Below are positions 40,922 through 50,709 of a stretch of 64,000 nt of DNA, in pieces. The translations under genes were made by a program, and so were the position numbers. The notes beneath the pieces are model-generated. The model was not told the origin of the DNA. It ran no database searches and saw only the letters and a program-made list of their open reading frames with translations. Each line of letters starts with the position of its first letter. The stretch's first letter is position 1. Origin of the DNA: Panacagrimonas sp046594215 (GTDB lineage Bacteria; Pseudomonadota; Gammaproteobacteria; Nevskiales; Nevskiaceae); NCBI GenBank assembly GCA_046594215.1, contig JBKJPX010000101.1:1-64000 (forward strand), read 5' to 3'.

Positions 40922-41917
40922 TCAGAGCTTCAGGCCGAGCTTGCCGGCGCGCGTGTCGAACGCGGCCGTCACCGCGGCCAGCGCCTCGTCGGCCTTGTCG
41001 CCGAGGATGGCGGCGGTAATCGGCTTGAGCGCTTCGGCCCAGGTGTCGCGCCACTTCTTCGTCCAGCCCGAGATCAAGGTCGCGTTCTCGGGGCTTTCGG
41101 CCGCCGCGGTCTTCACGATCGCGTCGACCCAGCGATTGCTCTCCTCGAACCAGCGCAGCAGGTAATCGGTCAGCGAGGACAGCGCCGAGCCGTTCTGCAC
41201 CGCGAAGGCCGAATCAAAGTGCTGGTAGAACAGTGGGTAGATCAGTCCGTCGGCAACCAGGTTCTGCGCCACGTGCAGTTCGAACCAGTCCGGAGTGACG
41301 AACTGATTCTCGGTTTCGCGACGCACGCCCTGCCAGGCCGCTTCCTCCATCCACTGCCGCTTGCCTTCGGCCAGCGACTCGCCGGTGTTGCCGTCGGTGA
41401 GCAGGCCAATTCGCGACAGGTGCTGGGCCATCCCTAAGCGATCCATGCAATGCATCATCGCGGCCTGCGTGTAGATGGTGCCGAAGCCGTAGGCCGCCAT
41501 GTGCGAGTTGTTCATGTTGGCGCCGAACTCGTAGTGGCGCAGCGCAATGAGCGCCGTCACCAGCTGCTGACGCGCGGCCAGAGGCAGCATGCGCAGCAGG
41601 TCGCGCTTCTCCACGAAGTCCAACTGACGATCCAGCGCGTCCTGCTGCTTGGCGCGCGTGATCGTGTAGGCGCCGTAGTAGTACTGACGCGGGTCCTTCA
41701 GCGCGTACCAGTCCTTCATCACCACCGCGGTGCGGCGCATGTCGAACAAATCGCGGCCCGGATCCCACAGCGGCTTGTAGTGGAAGTTGACCGTGGGCTG
41801 CACGTCGTACGCGATCTCCTGGTAGCGCGTGGCGTTCTTCTCGCCGAAGCGCGCCGCCAGATGCGTGAAGGTATTGCGGATCGGCTTGACGCCGGTGGTG
41901 CGGATTTCAACCGTCAT
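40922..41917 (-). CDS. dmpL: Phenol hydroxylase beta subunit
   Basis: This 331-residue beta subunit of the hydroxylase is of the ferritin-like fold and lacks the metal ligands. Segments such as YALKDPRQYYYGAYTITRAKQQDALD and HYEFGANMNNSHMAAYGFGT are typical of the family. The subunit packs against DmpN and is required for assembly. It is preceded by dmpK with a 118-bp gap that carries a REP-like palindrome. Confidence 0.95.
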   Translation of the reverse strand: MTVEIRTTGVKPIRNTFTHLAARFGEKNATRYQEIAYDVQPTVNFHYKPLWDPGRDLFDMRRTAVVMKDWYALKDPRQYYYGAYTITRAKQQDALDRQLDFVEKRDLLRMLPLAARQQLVTALIALRHYEFGANMNNSHMAAYGFGTIYTQAAMMHCMDRLGMAQHLSRIGLLTDGNTGESLAEGKRQWMEEAAWQGVRRETENQFVTPDWFELHVAQNLVADGLIYPLFYQHFDSAFAVQNGSALSSLTDYLLRWFEESNRWVDAIVKTAAAESPENATLISGWTKKWRDTWAEALKPITAAILGDKADEALAAVTAAFDTRAGKLGLKL

Positions 41918-41936
41918 GTAAAGCTCCTCTCTGTCC

Positions 41937-41957
41937 GTAGCCCGGACCAGGTCCGGG
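41937..41957. repeat. REP-like palindrome between dmpK and dmpL
   Basis: GTAGCCCGGAC-CAG-GTCCGGG is a perfect 7-bp inverted repeat (CCCGGAC/GTCCGGG) in the 118-bp gap. It is the reverse-orientation relative of the site at 48161-48182. Confidence 0.65.
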
Positions 41958-42035
41958 ATATCTCTCGTTTACCGGCCGGCATCCCGGACTTTCGCTTCGC
42001 GAAATTCAACGTCCGCGCTACGTCGGCCTCGAATC

Positions 42036-42317
42036 TCACTCCTTCGTCCCCGGCGTGCCGTAGCGCCACTTCGCCTGGTCGTGATCCATCGCCTCTTCTT
42101 CCTCACGCGTGAGGTAGACGACCTGGTTCACGCGGCAGAACTCGCGATACGCGGGCAGCGGCATCACCAGCTCGGTCATCAGGTCCGGGCTGCCTATCCC
42201 GAACGCGAACTCCACGAACCCGTGGTCGGTGATGCGGTGGAAGCGGACGTAGCGCGCCCGCGCGTCGTCCGGGGACAACAGCGGCGTCGACGCGTGCTGG
42301 GTAACGGACTTGGTCAC
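42036..42317 (-). CDS. dmpK: Phenol hydroxylase assembly protein
   Basis: This 93-residue first gene product of the operon corresponds to DmpK, the auxiliary P0 component involved in assembly of the diiron hydroxylase. RYVRFHRITDHGFVEFAFGI is recognisable. The start is a GTG at 42317, supported by GAGGAG eight bases upstream and by the match of the family N-terminus. A sigma-54 promoter motif lies 62 bp further upstream. Confidence 0.85.
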   Translation of the reverse strand: MTKSVTQHASTPLLSPDDARARYVRFHRITDHGFVEFAFGIGSPDLMTELVMPLPAYREFCRVNQVVYLTREEEEAMDHDQAKWRYGTPGTKE

Positions 42318-42378
42318 CGCGGGTCTCCTCGGGGGCTGGCCGCGATCATCGTCGCGACGCTTGGATGCCCGGATACAG

Positions 42379-42394
42379 AGCACCCACCGTGCCA
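42379..42394 (-). promoter_or_regulatory. Sigma-54 (-24/-12) promoter of dmpKLMNOP
   Basis: On the minus strand the sequence is TGGCACGGTGGGTGCT. It has the invariant GG (-24) and GC (-12) at the required 10-bp spacing and the full TGGCACG of the consensus. It lies 62 bp before the dmpK start and faces the divergent DmpR-type activator gene, which is the arrangement used by Dmp systems. Confidence 0.85.
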
Positions 42395-42517
42395 CGGCGT
42401 TCGAAAGCGGTGCGAGGCCTTCGGGTTTAATTCCAAGCCGTTGTTTGTAATGCCGACGCTCGCCATTGGGCCGGACAGCGAAATGGCGGATCACTGAGAA
42501 CCAAGGCTTCGAACGAC

Positions 42518-42569
42518 TCATTTGATTCATTCCTGCTGATCACTTCAGGCTCCGAATCACTCAAATTCG
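42518..42569. promoter_or_regulatory. Possible upstream activating sequences for DmpR
   Basis: The 328-bp divergent gap holds ATTTGATTCATT (about 42519) and ATCACTCAAAT (about 42557), two AT-rich sites in opposite orientation 125-190 bp upstream of the sigma-54 promoter. DmpR/XylR sites are inverted TTGATCAA-like repeats, so this placement fits, but the match is weak. Confidence 0.35.
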
Positions 42570-42645
42570 ATGCTGCAACGCAGCGAGCTTTCCCGGGACC
42601 TGCGGCCTATGCTCGGTGTTGCACCTCCGAAAACGGCCGCTTCCG

Positions 42646-44595
<1,950 letters not shown>

Positions 44596-44633
44596 TCCTT
44601 CAGGGGCCTCCCGTAACTTCTCGACCACCCGCG

Positions 44634-45060
44634 TCACGAGACGCTCACGTCCGCGTCAAACTTAGATTGGCTGACTTTCGCGGTAAACCTCGGAAATCCG
44701 CTCAGCAGCGAAACAATTTCATCTGCCTGCCATTTGCTGAGGTAGGGATCGACCAGAGCGCTCGAAAAAGATCCCGCATCGATCCCGCTCAGCGTGATGT
44801 GTTTTGGGTAACTCCGTCGCTCTTCCTGACTGCGCAGATCCTGAGTTCGTTCTCATAGCAGAATCCGGAGCGCTTCAACGTCAACGCTGGCACCGCGTAT
44901 CGCGACACGTTCTTCGCGATAGGGGTCTGGCTTAGCTTGCGGACTTCCCATTCGAGATTACGTTCGTCCAGGTAACGAGTCCTTACCAGGAACAACTTCG
45001 TAGCCGTGACGCTGATCTGGGACACGGGTCTCTCGATGATTCGCCGACGGCCGCCAGCCA
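44634..45060 (-). pseudogene. DUF2971-like protein remnant, frameshifted and N-terminally truncated
   Basis: Minus-strand frames read SGFCYENELRICAVRKSDGV (upstream part, stop at 44789) and, in another frame, HITLSGIDAGSFSS followed by LVDPYLSKWQADEIVSLL, ending at 44634. These form a continuous DUF2971-type C-terminus only if a frameshift near 44810 is corrected. The upstream domain is missing. GC content is lower than in the flanks, which suggests an acquired, decaying gene. Confidence 0.55.
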
Positions 45061-45113
45061 CGGCCGTCTGGCGTGCTACCATTGTGCTTACATGGCAGAA
45101 ACGGAGATTCGTG

Positions 45114-45362
45114 ATGGAAGTCGCCATCCGGAAAATGGGTAACTCGCAGGGCGTGCTGATTCCCAAACCCATCCTTACGCAATTGGGTTTGTTCGGGACG
45201 GCAGATTTGCAAGTGCGGGACGGCGTGATCGAGATTCGCGCCATTCAGCACAACCCGCGTGAGGGCTGGGGCGAAGACGCACAGCGCCTGGCGCAAAACG
45301 GCGACGACGCGCTGGTGTGGCCGGAGCTGGCCAACGCTGACGATGCCGATCTGGTCTGGTAG
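45114..45362 (+). CDS. mazE: MazE-like antitoxin (AbrB/SpoVT fold)
   Basis: This 82-residue antitoxin has an AbrB-type N-terminal DNA-binding hairpin (VAIRKMGNSQGVLIPKPILTQLGL) and an acidic C-terminal tail that would wrap the toxin (ANADDADLVW). Its stop codon overlaps the GTG start of the MazF gene by one base, which is typical coupling. The promoter probably lies in the 50-100 bases upstream, and autoregulation is expected for the family. Confidence 0.88.
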   Translation: MEVAIRKMGNSQGVLIPKPILTQLGLFGTADLQVRDGVIEIRAIQHNPREGWGEDAQRLAQNGDDALVWPELANADDADLVW

Positions 45363-45694
45363 TGAAAACCGGCGAGGTGTGGCTGGCCCAGCTAGACCCC
45401 ACCGTGGGTAGCGAAATCAAAAAGACGCGACCCTGCGTGGTGGTGTCGCCCGATGAAATGAATCTCCATTTGCGTACGGTGATCGTGGCGCCGATGACGA
45501 CGGGCTCCCGCCCCGCCGGATTCCGCATATCGCTTACGTTTCAGGGCAAGCAGGGTCTGATCGTGCTGGATCAGGTGCGTGCGCTGGACAAGCTGCGATT
45601 GGTCAAACGCCTGGGTGTATTGCGCCCCACAACAACGGCGCAGGTGCTGCAAACCTTGCAGGCAATGTTTGCGGCGAAGGTAGTTCCGCGATGA
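45362..45694 (+). CDS. mazF: MazF/PemK-family endoribonuclease toxin
   Basis: This 110-residue toxin has the opening GEVWLAQLDPTVGSEIKKTRPCVVVSPDEMN and VIVAPMTTGSRP, matching the MazF barrel with the conserved Arg and Thr near residue 25. It cleaves mRNA at short motifs when freed from the antitoxin. GTG start. It is followed by a fragment of a Fic gene. The pair looks intact and probably functional, in a patch of otherwise broken genes. Confidence 0.9.
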   Translation: MKTGEVWLAQLDPTVGSEIKKTRPCVVVSPDEMNLHLRTVIVAPMTTGSRPAGFRISLTFQGKQGLIVLDQVRALDKLRLVKRLGVLRPTTTAQVLQTLQAMFAAKVVPR

Positions 45695-45789
45695 CACTCC
45701 CGCCTTCGCGGGGATGACAAATTGAGTAGCTGTTCCGGGCATCCTCAAGCGAGTTGACTCATAACTTGACTGATGCATGACTAATCCTC

Positions 45790-46014
45790 ATGCCCTATGC
45801 GCCGCAATTCACGATCAGCCCGCGCCTGCTTTCGCGGGTGGAGCAGGTGGCGGTGCTAAGGGAGCGGATCCAGGGCGCAGCGGTGAAGTTGTCGTGGATT
45901 CCGGCGTTGCAGAAGGACACGCGGGCGCGCAAAGGCCACGCCTCCAACGCCATCGAGGGGAATCCGCTCACGCTCGAACACGCCCCACCTACCAAACCAG
46001 CGGCAACCGCGTGA
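45790..46014 (+). pseudogene. Truncated Fic-family protein, N-terminus only
   Basis: The 74-residue frame encodes the N-terminal helices of a Fic/DOC protein (FTISPRLLSRVEQVAVLRER, SWIPALQKDTRARKGHASNA, then IEGNPLTLE). It stops before any HPFxxGNGR catalytic motif. The sequence ends exactly where the P450 gene on the other strand begins to overlap, so a deletion or rearrangement joined them. It cannot be active. Confidence 0.75.
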
Positions 46015-47200
46015 TCTTTGCCACCGTTCCCCCGCACACCGTCACGTCCGCGCCGTCCGCGACTCCGAAATCGGGAATGTGCTTGAGCCATTCCTGCAGG
46101 CCGATCACCAGCTCGTTGCGGCCCAGAAGAGCGCCGGGGCAGCGATGGGGGCCGGCACCGAAGGTCAGGATCTTGTGCACGGGGCGATGCCAGTCCACCT
46201 CCAGCGGACGCTCGTAAATCGTGGGATCGAGATTGAAGAAATGCGAGGCGATGGCGACCATCTCGCCCTTGCGGATGACGCCCCCTTCGATCTCGATGTC
46301 GGCACGCGCCTGCCGCGTCATCGTCACGATGGGAAACCGCCGGATCAGTTCGAGCGAGGCCGCGGGAATCAGCTCGGGCTTCTCGACCAACGCTCGGCGA
46401 TGCTCGGAGTTTTGCGCCAGGAACAGCATCACGAAGCTGAGCAGCGAGGACACGGTGTCGAGCCCGGCCAGCAGCAGGTGGATCGCGGCGCCGAGCGCCT
46501 CGGCCGGGGCGATCGGCCGACCGGCGATGTCGGCGTTGACGGTGCGGCTCAGCAGGTCACCGCCGGCCTGTCCCTTGCGAGCGTCGAGAAACGGCTGCAG
46601 GTAGGCGGCGAGGTTGTTGAACGCGGCCACGCGCTCGTTGGGATCCGGGTGACGCGTCCCGGCGTCGACCCAGGCGGCGAGTTGTCCGCGATCCGTCAGC
46701 GGCAGCTCGACCAAGTCCAGGAACACGGAGAGCGGCAGCACGTCGCCCACCTGCTCGATGTACTCGCATCCCCGCTGCGGCAGCAGGGTGGTCGCCAGCT
46801 CCGCGGCGAGGTTGCGCACGAAGTCCGATCGCCCGCCGATGATCTTCGGGGTCATGCCGGCGTTGAGGAAGGCCCGGAACGGCTGGTGGTCCGGCGGGTC
46901 GAGCGTGAGCGCGCCCATCACGACCTGGCCCGGGGCGGCCGGCATGAAGAAGTAGCGCGAGCTGAGGCGTTCGTGGTCGCCGTAGAGGGCGTGCACGTCG
47001 GGCCCGCGAACCGCGAGCCAGTGGCCGCCGTGATGGGGCGACCACACGAACGGGTGCCGTGTGGCCGCCTGGAAGTCCACGAAGGCTTCGAAGAAATGCT
47101 CCGCGTCGGTGGTCGGGTTGTAGACGTCGAAGTCCGTGACCAGGTGATCGGGCACGTGGCTCGGCACGTTCGTGCGCTGGGGGATGGCTGCATCGTTCAC
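45989..47200 (-). CDS. Cytochrome P450 (CYP101-like)
   Basis: This 403-residue P450 has I-helix AGLDTVSS, the ExxR motif ELIRRF and the haem-binding loop FGAGPHRCPG. The CYP101-type sequence around HFFNLDPTIYERPLEVDWHRP suggests a terpenoid or similar substrate, but the substrate is not readable. The GTG at 47200 has AGGAGAA upstream at good spacing. No ferredoxin or ferredoxin reductase gene adjoins it, so a redox partner encoded elsewhere must serve it. Confidence 0.9.
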   Translation of the reverse strand: MNDAAIPQRTNVPSHVPDHLVTDFDVYNPTTDAEHFFEAFVDFQAATRHPFVWSPHHGGHWLAVRGPDVHALYGDHERLSSRYFFMPAAPGQVVMGALTLDPPDHQPFRAFLNAGMTPKIIGGRSDFVRNLAAELATTLLPQRGCEYIEQVGDVLPLSVFLDLVELPLTDRGQLAAWVDAGTRHPDPNERVAAFNNLAAYLQPFLDARKGQAGGDLLSRTVNADIAGRPIAPAEALGAAIHLLLAGLDTVSSLLSFVMLFLAQNSEHRRALVEKPELIPAASLELIRRFPIVTMTRQARADIEIEGGVIRKGEMVAIASHFFNLDPTIYERPLEVDWHRPVHKILTFGAGPHRCPGALLGRNELVIGLQEWLKHIPDFGVADGADVTVCGGTVAKITRLPLVW

Positions 47201-47424
47201 GCGGAACGTTCTCCTGTGTCGGCGGCGCAGTGACTGCGCTCCGGTCGAGTATGGGCAAGGCCGCTTTGCGAAAGCCATCCGGGTGGCCCCGACTCCGGCC
47301 GTCCTGATTCGACTCCGAAGGGGAAAAGGGAAAACGGGCCAGGCTCGAATGATTCCGATCGGTCACTCAGGCGCTGAACGGAGGCTCAAGTGGTACCGGG
47401 CGACTTCGCGGCACGGGCTCGGGA

Positions 47425-48114
47425 TCACGCTCCGGGACGCGGCAGCAGCAGCGGGAGCAGGGCATCGAGGGTGGCGATCTCGACGGCCGGCGGCGTCGGC
47501 AAGCGCTCGCGCCGCTGTGCGTAGCGATTGCACCACGCGACCTGGAAACCGAATTGCGCGGCGCCCGCGGCGTCCCAGCCGTTGGACGAAACGAAGGCGA
47601 TTCGCGCGGCCGGCACGCCGAGACGATCGACCGCGAGCTGGTAGACGCTGGGATGGGGTTTGAAGATGCCCACGTCCTCCACGGAAAGGATCGCGTCGAA
47701 CAATGACGTGATGCCGGCGTGGCGGCATCCGGCCTCGATCATGTCGGGAGAACCATTCGTGAGGATGGCCGTTCGAAGTCCTGCCGCGCGCAGGGTCCTC
47801 AGCGTGTCGACGACGTCGGGAAACGGCGCGAGCTGGCGATACGAGTTCATCAGTCGTTCGCGGAGCGCGGGGTCGTGGATGCCCATCGTGTCCAGCGCGA
47901 AATCCAGGGCCTCGGCGGTCACCTGCCAGAAGGGCGCATAGCTGCCCATCAGCGAGCGCAGCCAGGTGTACTGGACCTGCTTGGCGCGCCAGAGATCGGA
48001 CAGCGCGGCGGTGCGATCGCCCAGGGCATCGGACACCTGCGCCGCGGCGGAGTTGAAGTCGAGCAAGGTGCCATAGGCGTCGAAGACGCAGGCCTCGATA
48101 TCGTGGAGGGGCAT
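47425..48114 (-). CDS. L-2-haloacid dehalogenase (HAD type II)
   Basis: This 229-residue HAD hydrolase has the nucleophile Asp in VFDAYGTLLDF, Ser/Thr in LTNGSPDM, a lysine in GIFKPHPSVYQ and the dehalogenase signature SSNGWDAAGA. It resembles L-2-haloacid dehalogenases. It would hydrolyse 2-haloalkanoates to 2-hydroxy acids with inversion. With the haloalkane dehalogenase at 13312 it could complete haloalkane use, but intervening dehydrogenases are not linked. Confidence 0.88.
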   Translation of the reverse strand: MPLHDIEACVFDAYGTLLDFNSAAAQVSDALGDRTAALSDLWRAKQVQYTWLRSLMGSYAPFWQVTAEALDFALDTMGIHDPALRERLMNSYRQLAPFPDVVDTLRTLRAAGLRTAILTNGSPDMIEAGCRHAGITSLFDAILSVEDVGIFKPHPSVYQLAVDRLGVPAARIAFVSSNGWDAAGAAQFGFQVAWCNRYAQRRERLPTPPAVEIATLDALLPLLLPRPGA

Positions 48115-48160
48115 GGTTCGTTTCCGGTTCTCTTTCCTGAGCAGCAGGTTCGTGGAACAG

Positions 48161-48182
48161 CCCCGGACCTCGTCCGGGCTAC
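48161..48182. repeat. REP-like palindrome
   Basis: CCCCGGACCTCGTCCGGGC followed by TAC is a perfect CCCGGAC/GTCCGGG hairpin between the dehalogenase and sulfotransferase genes. It is the inverted equivalent of 41937-41957. Confidence 0.7.
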
Positions 48183-48204
48183 TACTGGGGCGGGGCTTGC
48201 CGCT

Positions 48205-48954
48205 CTATCCCGCAATCCAGTAGGCAACACCCGCGACGACCGCCGCGCAGACCGCCGCGCCGATTCCCAGAATCACGTACGCCCCTCTCGCCATCCCGCG
48301 CTTTATGTTCTGAAACTGCTCACGGCTGTTCACGTTCGGGAAAGGCGTGGGCGGCACCGGCACCGCCAGGAATTCGCACAGCGGCTCCCATCCCTGGGTC
48401 GCCTTGAACACCAGCAGCTTCTCAGGCGGCACTTCCTTGCGGATCGTATCGATGTGCTGTTGGTAATGCGCGACCGCCGCGGCACGATCCCCGATCGTGC
48501 CGTTGTGCCCGCGGCCCCAGATCAGCTTGCGGCACATCTCGTCGAACTTTCGGCCGAACGGCGTGACGGTGGCCAGCACCCATCGAAACTGCCACATGGT
48601 CTGGGTGAAGTAGATCGTCTCCATGACGCTCTCGTACCAGGCCTCCGGTCCCTTCGGATGCAGGGTCAGGATCACCTTGGCATCCGGGTACGCCACCATC
48701 AGTTCGCGCCAGACGACGCAGGCCGGGTTGTCGACGGCGGCGGCGTAGCGCGAAAACACGTGCTTCTCCCAGTCCTGCTGCGTCCCGGGCTCCGACCGGG
48801 CCACCTTCAGCCAGAAGTCGAGGTGACTTTTGTTGAGCTTGTTATGCATCACTTCGTACATGTGGTAGCACGGCAGCCCGAGCTGGTTGAGCGCGCTGTA
48901 CAGCGACTCCGTGCCGGTGCGGCCGAAGCCGACGCCGATGATCTTGAGCGGCAT
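48205..48954 (-). CDS. Sulfotransferase-family protein with C-terminal membrane anchor
   Basis: This 249-residue protein begins IIGVGFGRTGTESLYSALNQLG, the PAPS-binding 5'-phosphosulfate loop (P-loop-like GRTGT) of sulfotransferase-like families. A C-terminal hydrophobic segment (GAYVILGIGAAVCAAVVAGV) would anchor it in the membrane. The product is unknown; small carbohydrate or lipid sulfation is possible. The start at 48954 gives the P-loop near residue 10. Confidence 0.82.
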   Translation of the reverse strand: MPLKIIGVGFGRTGTESLYSALNQLGLPCYHMYEVMHNKLNKSHLDFWLKVARSEPGTQQDWEKHVFSRYAAAVDNPACVVWRELMVAYPDAKVILTLHPKGPEAWYESVMETIYFTQTMWQFRWVLATVTPFGRKFDEMCRKLIWGRGHNGTIGDRAAAVAHYQQHIDTIRKEVPPEKLLVFKATQGWEPLCEFLAVPVPPTPFPNVNSREQFQNIKRGMARGAYVILGIGAAVCAAVVAGVAYWIAG

Positions 48955-49491
48955 GGCCGTGAATCCCCGTGGTTGAGTCGCAGCGCGTGCGAGTGCGCGC
49001 CGGTGGAGCGAAATGTAGCAATCCGGGCGGCAGCCGCGCGGGCGGAGGACCGGTCTGGAAAACAGAAAAGCTGCCGCGATGAGCGGCGCCTCACGTTTTC
49101 CGACCTTGGCGGCGCGGCGGCGCGGCGCATTGCTGCTCGCCCCGTTCGCACGCGCGTGCCGCGAGCAGCGAGCAGCGGTCAGGCCGCTGGCGGCACCGCG
49201 GAGCGCGGCCACGATCGGACTGGTGGCGATCGGCGGGACCGATGCCGGGACGCGCCGGCGCGCCCATGCAAGGCGAGAAAGCGGCGTCTGCATCGCGGTA
49301 AAGGACCTGCGCCGCGGGGACGTGCACGCCGGCTTCGTGTGGCGGAAGAGGGGCTTGATTGCGCTCGGCCTTGCGCGCGCCGATGCACAGCAGCGCAGCG
49401 CCAAGGGCCCGACCGGCGCTCGCTTCAGGCGCTCAAGGCCGCCTTGCTAATGTCTCGGGCGGCCCGGATTGTCGAGGACAATCGGGGGCGA
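48955..49491. other. 537-bp gap without a recognisable gene
   Basis: Frames here are strongly Ala/Arg biased in composition and match no family, so I regard the stretch as non-coding. The plus-strand frame from 49079 (Arg/Ala-rich) is the longest candidate and is rejected. The stretch ends at the hairpin beside the RpoZ-like gene. Confidence 0.5.
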
Positions 49492-49527
49492 TGCGCGCGC
49501 ACGAGTCGAAATTCGCGTGCGCGCGCA
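49492..49527. terminator. Perfect 12-bp inverted repeat after RpoZ-like gene
   Basis: TGCGCGCGCACG (49492-49503) and CGTGCGCGCGCA (49516-49527) pair perfectly around a 12-base loop, 12 bp beyond the stop of the RpoZ-like gene on the minus strand. No T tract follows, so a Rho-independent terminator is only a possibility. Confidence 0.5.
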
Positions 49528-49539
49528 GGCCGTGTACCG

Positions 49540-49800
49540 CTAATCGTTCGGCAACTCCAGAGGATCAAACCTTACGGGGCTGCTCTCCACCACCGGAAGA
49601 TCATTCTCATCCAGCACCGTCCGATCCACGAGCCCGCGCGATATCTCCATCAGCGAGAGCACCGTGGACTTGTGCGAACCGACCGGAATCTCGGAAGGCG
49701 CCCCGCGGGCGAGCTGGCGTGCGCGCTTTGACGCGATCGCACACAGGTCGAAATGGTTGGGAATTCGTTCGAGGCAATCTTCGAGGGGAGCGCGTGGCAT
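49540..49800 (-). CDS. RNA polymerase omega-like protein (RpoZ paralogue)
   Basis: This 86-residue protein aligns with RpoZ: MPRAPLEDCLERIPNHFDLC matches the MARVTxEDCxEKxxNRFDLV region, ASKRARQL matches AxxRARQL, and KSTVLSLMEISRGLVD matches the KTTVxALREIxxG segment. Omega stabilises RNA polymerase. Housekeeping rpoZ normally sits between gmk and spoT; neither is here, so this is probably a second, divergent copy. The C-terminus (ESSPVRFDPLELPND) is acidic and unusual. Confidence 0.78.
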   Translation of the reverse strand: MPRAPLEDCLERIPNHFDLCAIASKRARQLARGAPSEIPVGSHKSTVLSLMEISRGLVDRTVLDENDLPVVESSPVRFDPLELPND

Positions 49801-49967
49801 CGCGAGGTCCGGGGGAGCACCGCAAGGCACGGTGATCCACTCTAACGCCATCGCGAAGACCGGATATCGGGCCTCCAAAACCGGGACCGGGGCCGACGCG
49901 GTCGTACGTTGTGCCGGAAACGCGCGTATGGTGGCCCTCCCCCCAGCCTTTTCCATCGGTATCCGTC

Positions 49968-50279
49968 ATGAGCTCGACTCCGCTTGATGATGTCTCCGGG
50001 TCGGTCTCCACGGCCCGCCCGGCCCCGGCCGCGCCGAACGTGCTGCGCACCCGCAGCCAGCTCCAGGCCGCCGCGGTCACCGAGCTGGCGCAGGCGCTGG
50101 CGACCTGGAAACGACGGATCCCGAGCGCGCAGGCGCGCTGGCCGAAGCTCGATCCGATCGAACTGGTGCAGGCGAAAGGAAACACGCATCGCCTCGCGGG
50201 CCTCGTGCAGCTCCGCTACAAGCTCAGCCGCGAGGAGGCAGACCAGCAGGTCGCCGAATTCCTTGCCGTTCCGGTTTAG
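49968..50279 (+). CDS. CsbD-like stress protein
   Basis: This 103-residue protein has a C-terminal CsbD-like domain: ARWPKLDPIELVQAKGNTHRLAGL and YKLSREEADQQVAEFLA parallel the family pattern (WgkLtddDl... and RYGxSREEAExQV). The N-terminal 40 residues are Pro/Ala-rich and probably disordered. CsbD proteins are small, stress-induced and of unknown mechanism. It is located upstream of a cold-shock gene. Confidence 0.72.
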   Translation: MSSTPLDDVSGSVSTARPAPAAPNVLRTRSQLQAAAVTELAQALATWKRRIPSAQARWPKLDPIELVQAKGNTHRLAGLVQLRYKLSREEADQQVAEFLAVPV

Positions 50280-50377
50280 GACGAGCGTTGTCGAAAACGC
50301 CCGCGAGCTCCGACGTGGTCAACGCGTGCCGGCGCTGAGCTTGCGCTTGTTCGGAACCTCCCCACTGCTTCCACACG

Positions 50378-50409
50378 GGAGGACTGAGCTTTCCGGCTCG
50401 CAGTCCTCC
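50378..50409 (+). promoter_or_regulatory. Strong hairpin in the 5' region of the cold-shock gene
   Basis: GGAGGACTG (50378-50386) pairs with CAGTCCTCC (50401-50409); inside, GAGC and GCTC pair around TTTCCG. It lies about 90 bp before the csp ATG and 99 bp after the CsbD stop. It may be a terminator for the CsbD gene or part of a cold-responsive 5' leader. Confidence 0.45.
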
Positions 50410-50496
50410 TGACCCTCTTTCTCGAGCAACACGCCTGCAGGCTCGCCTGCAGGGTTTCACGTTTCACCCCTCATCAACCAGTCAAAGGAATTCGTC

Positions 50497-50709
50497 ATGT
50501 CAGATGTCTCTACCGGCACCGTGAAGTGGTTCAACGACGCCAAGGGTTTCGGTTTCATCACGCCGTCGGAAGGCGGTGAAGATCTCTTCGCACACTTCAA
50601 GGAAGTCCAGGGCTCCGGCTTCAAGACCCTCGTCGAAGGCCAGCGCGTCGAGTACAAGGCGGCCCGCGGTCCGAAGGGCATGCAGGCCACGCAGATCAAG
50701 CCGTTGTAA
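50497..50709 (+). CDS. Cold-shock domain protein
   Basis: This 70-residue CspA-family protein has RNA-binding motifs KGFGFI (RNP1) and DLFAHF (RNP2). It would act as a single-stranded RNA/DNA chaperone. A second SbfI-type palindrome (CCTGCAGGC-TC-GCCTGCAGG, 50432-50451) lies in its leader. Its TAA stop overlaps the ATG of the repeat protein gene (TAATG), so the two are probably translationally coupled. Confidence 0.93.
   Translation: MSDVSTGTVKWFNDAKGFGFITPSEGGEDLFAHFKEVQGSGFKTLVEGQRVEYKAARGPKGMQATQIKPL

Noticed and set aside
49079..49450. Plus-strand frame of 123 residues in the gap after the sulfotransferase
   Set aside because: Extreme Ala/Arg content, no homology pattern and no ribosome site. 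I treat the gap as non-coding.
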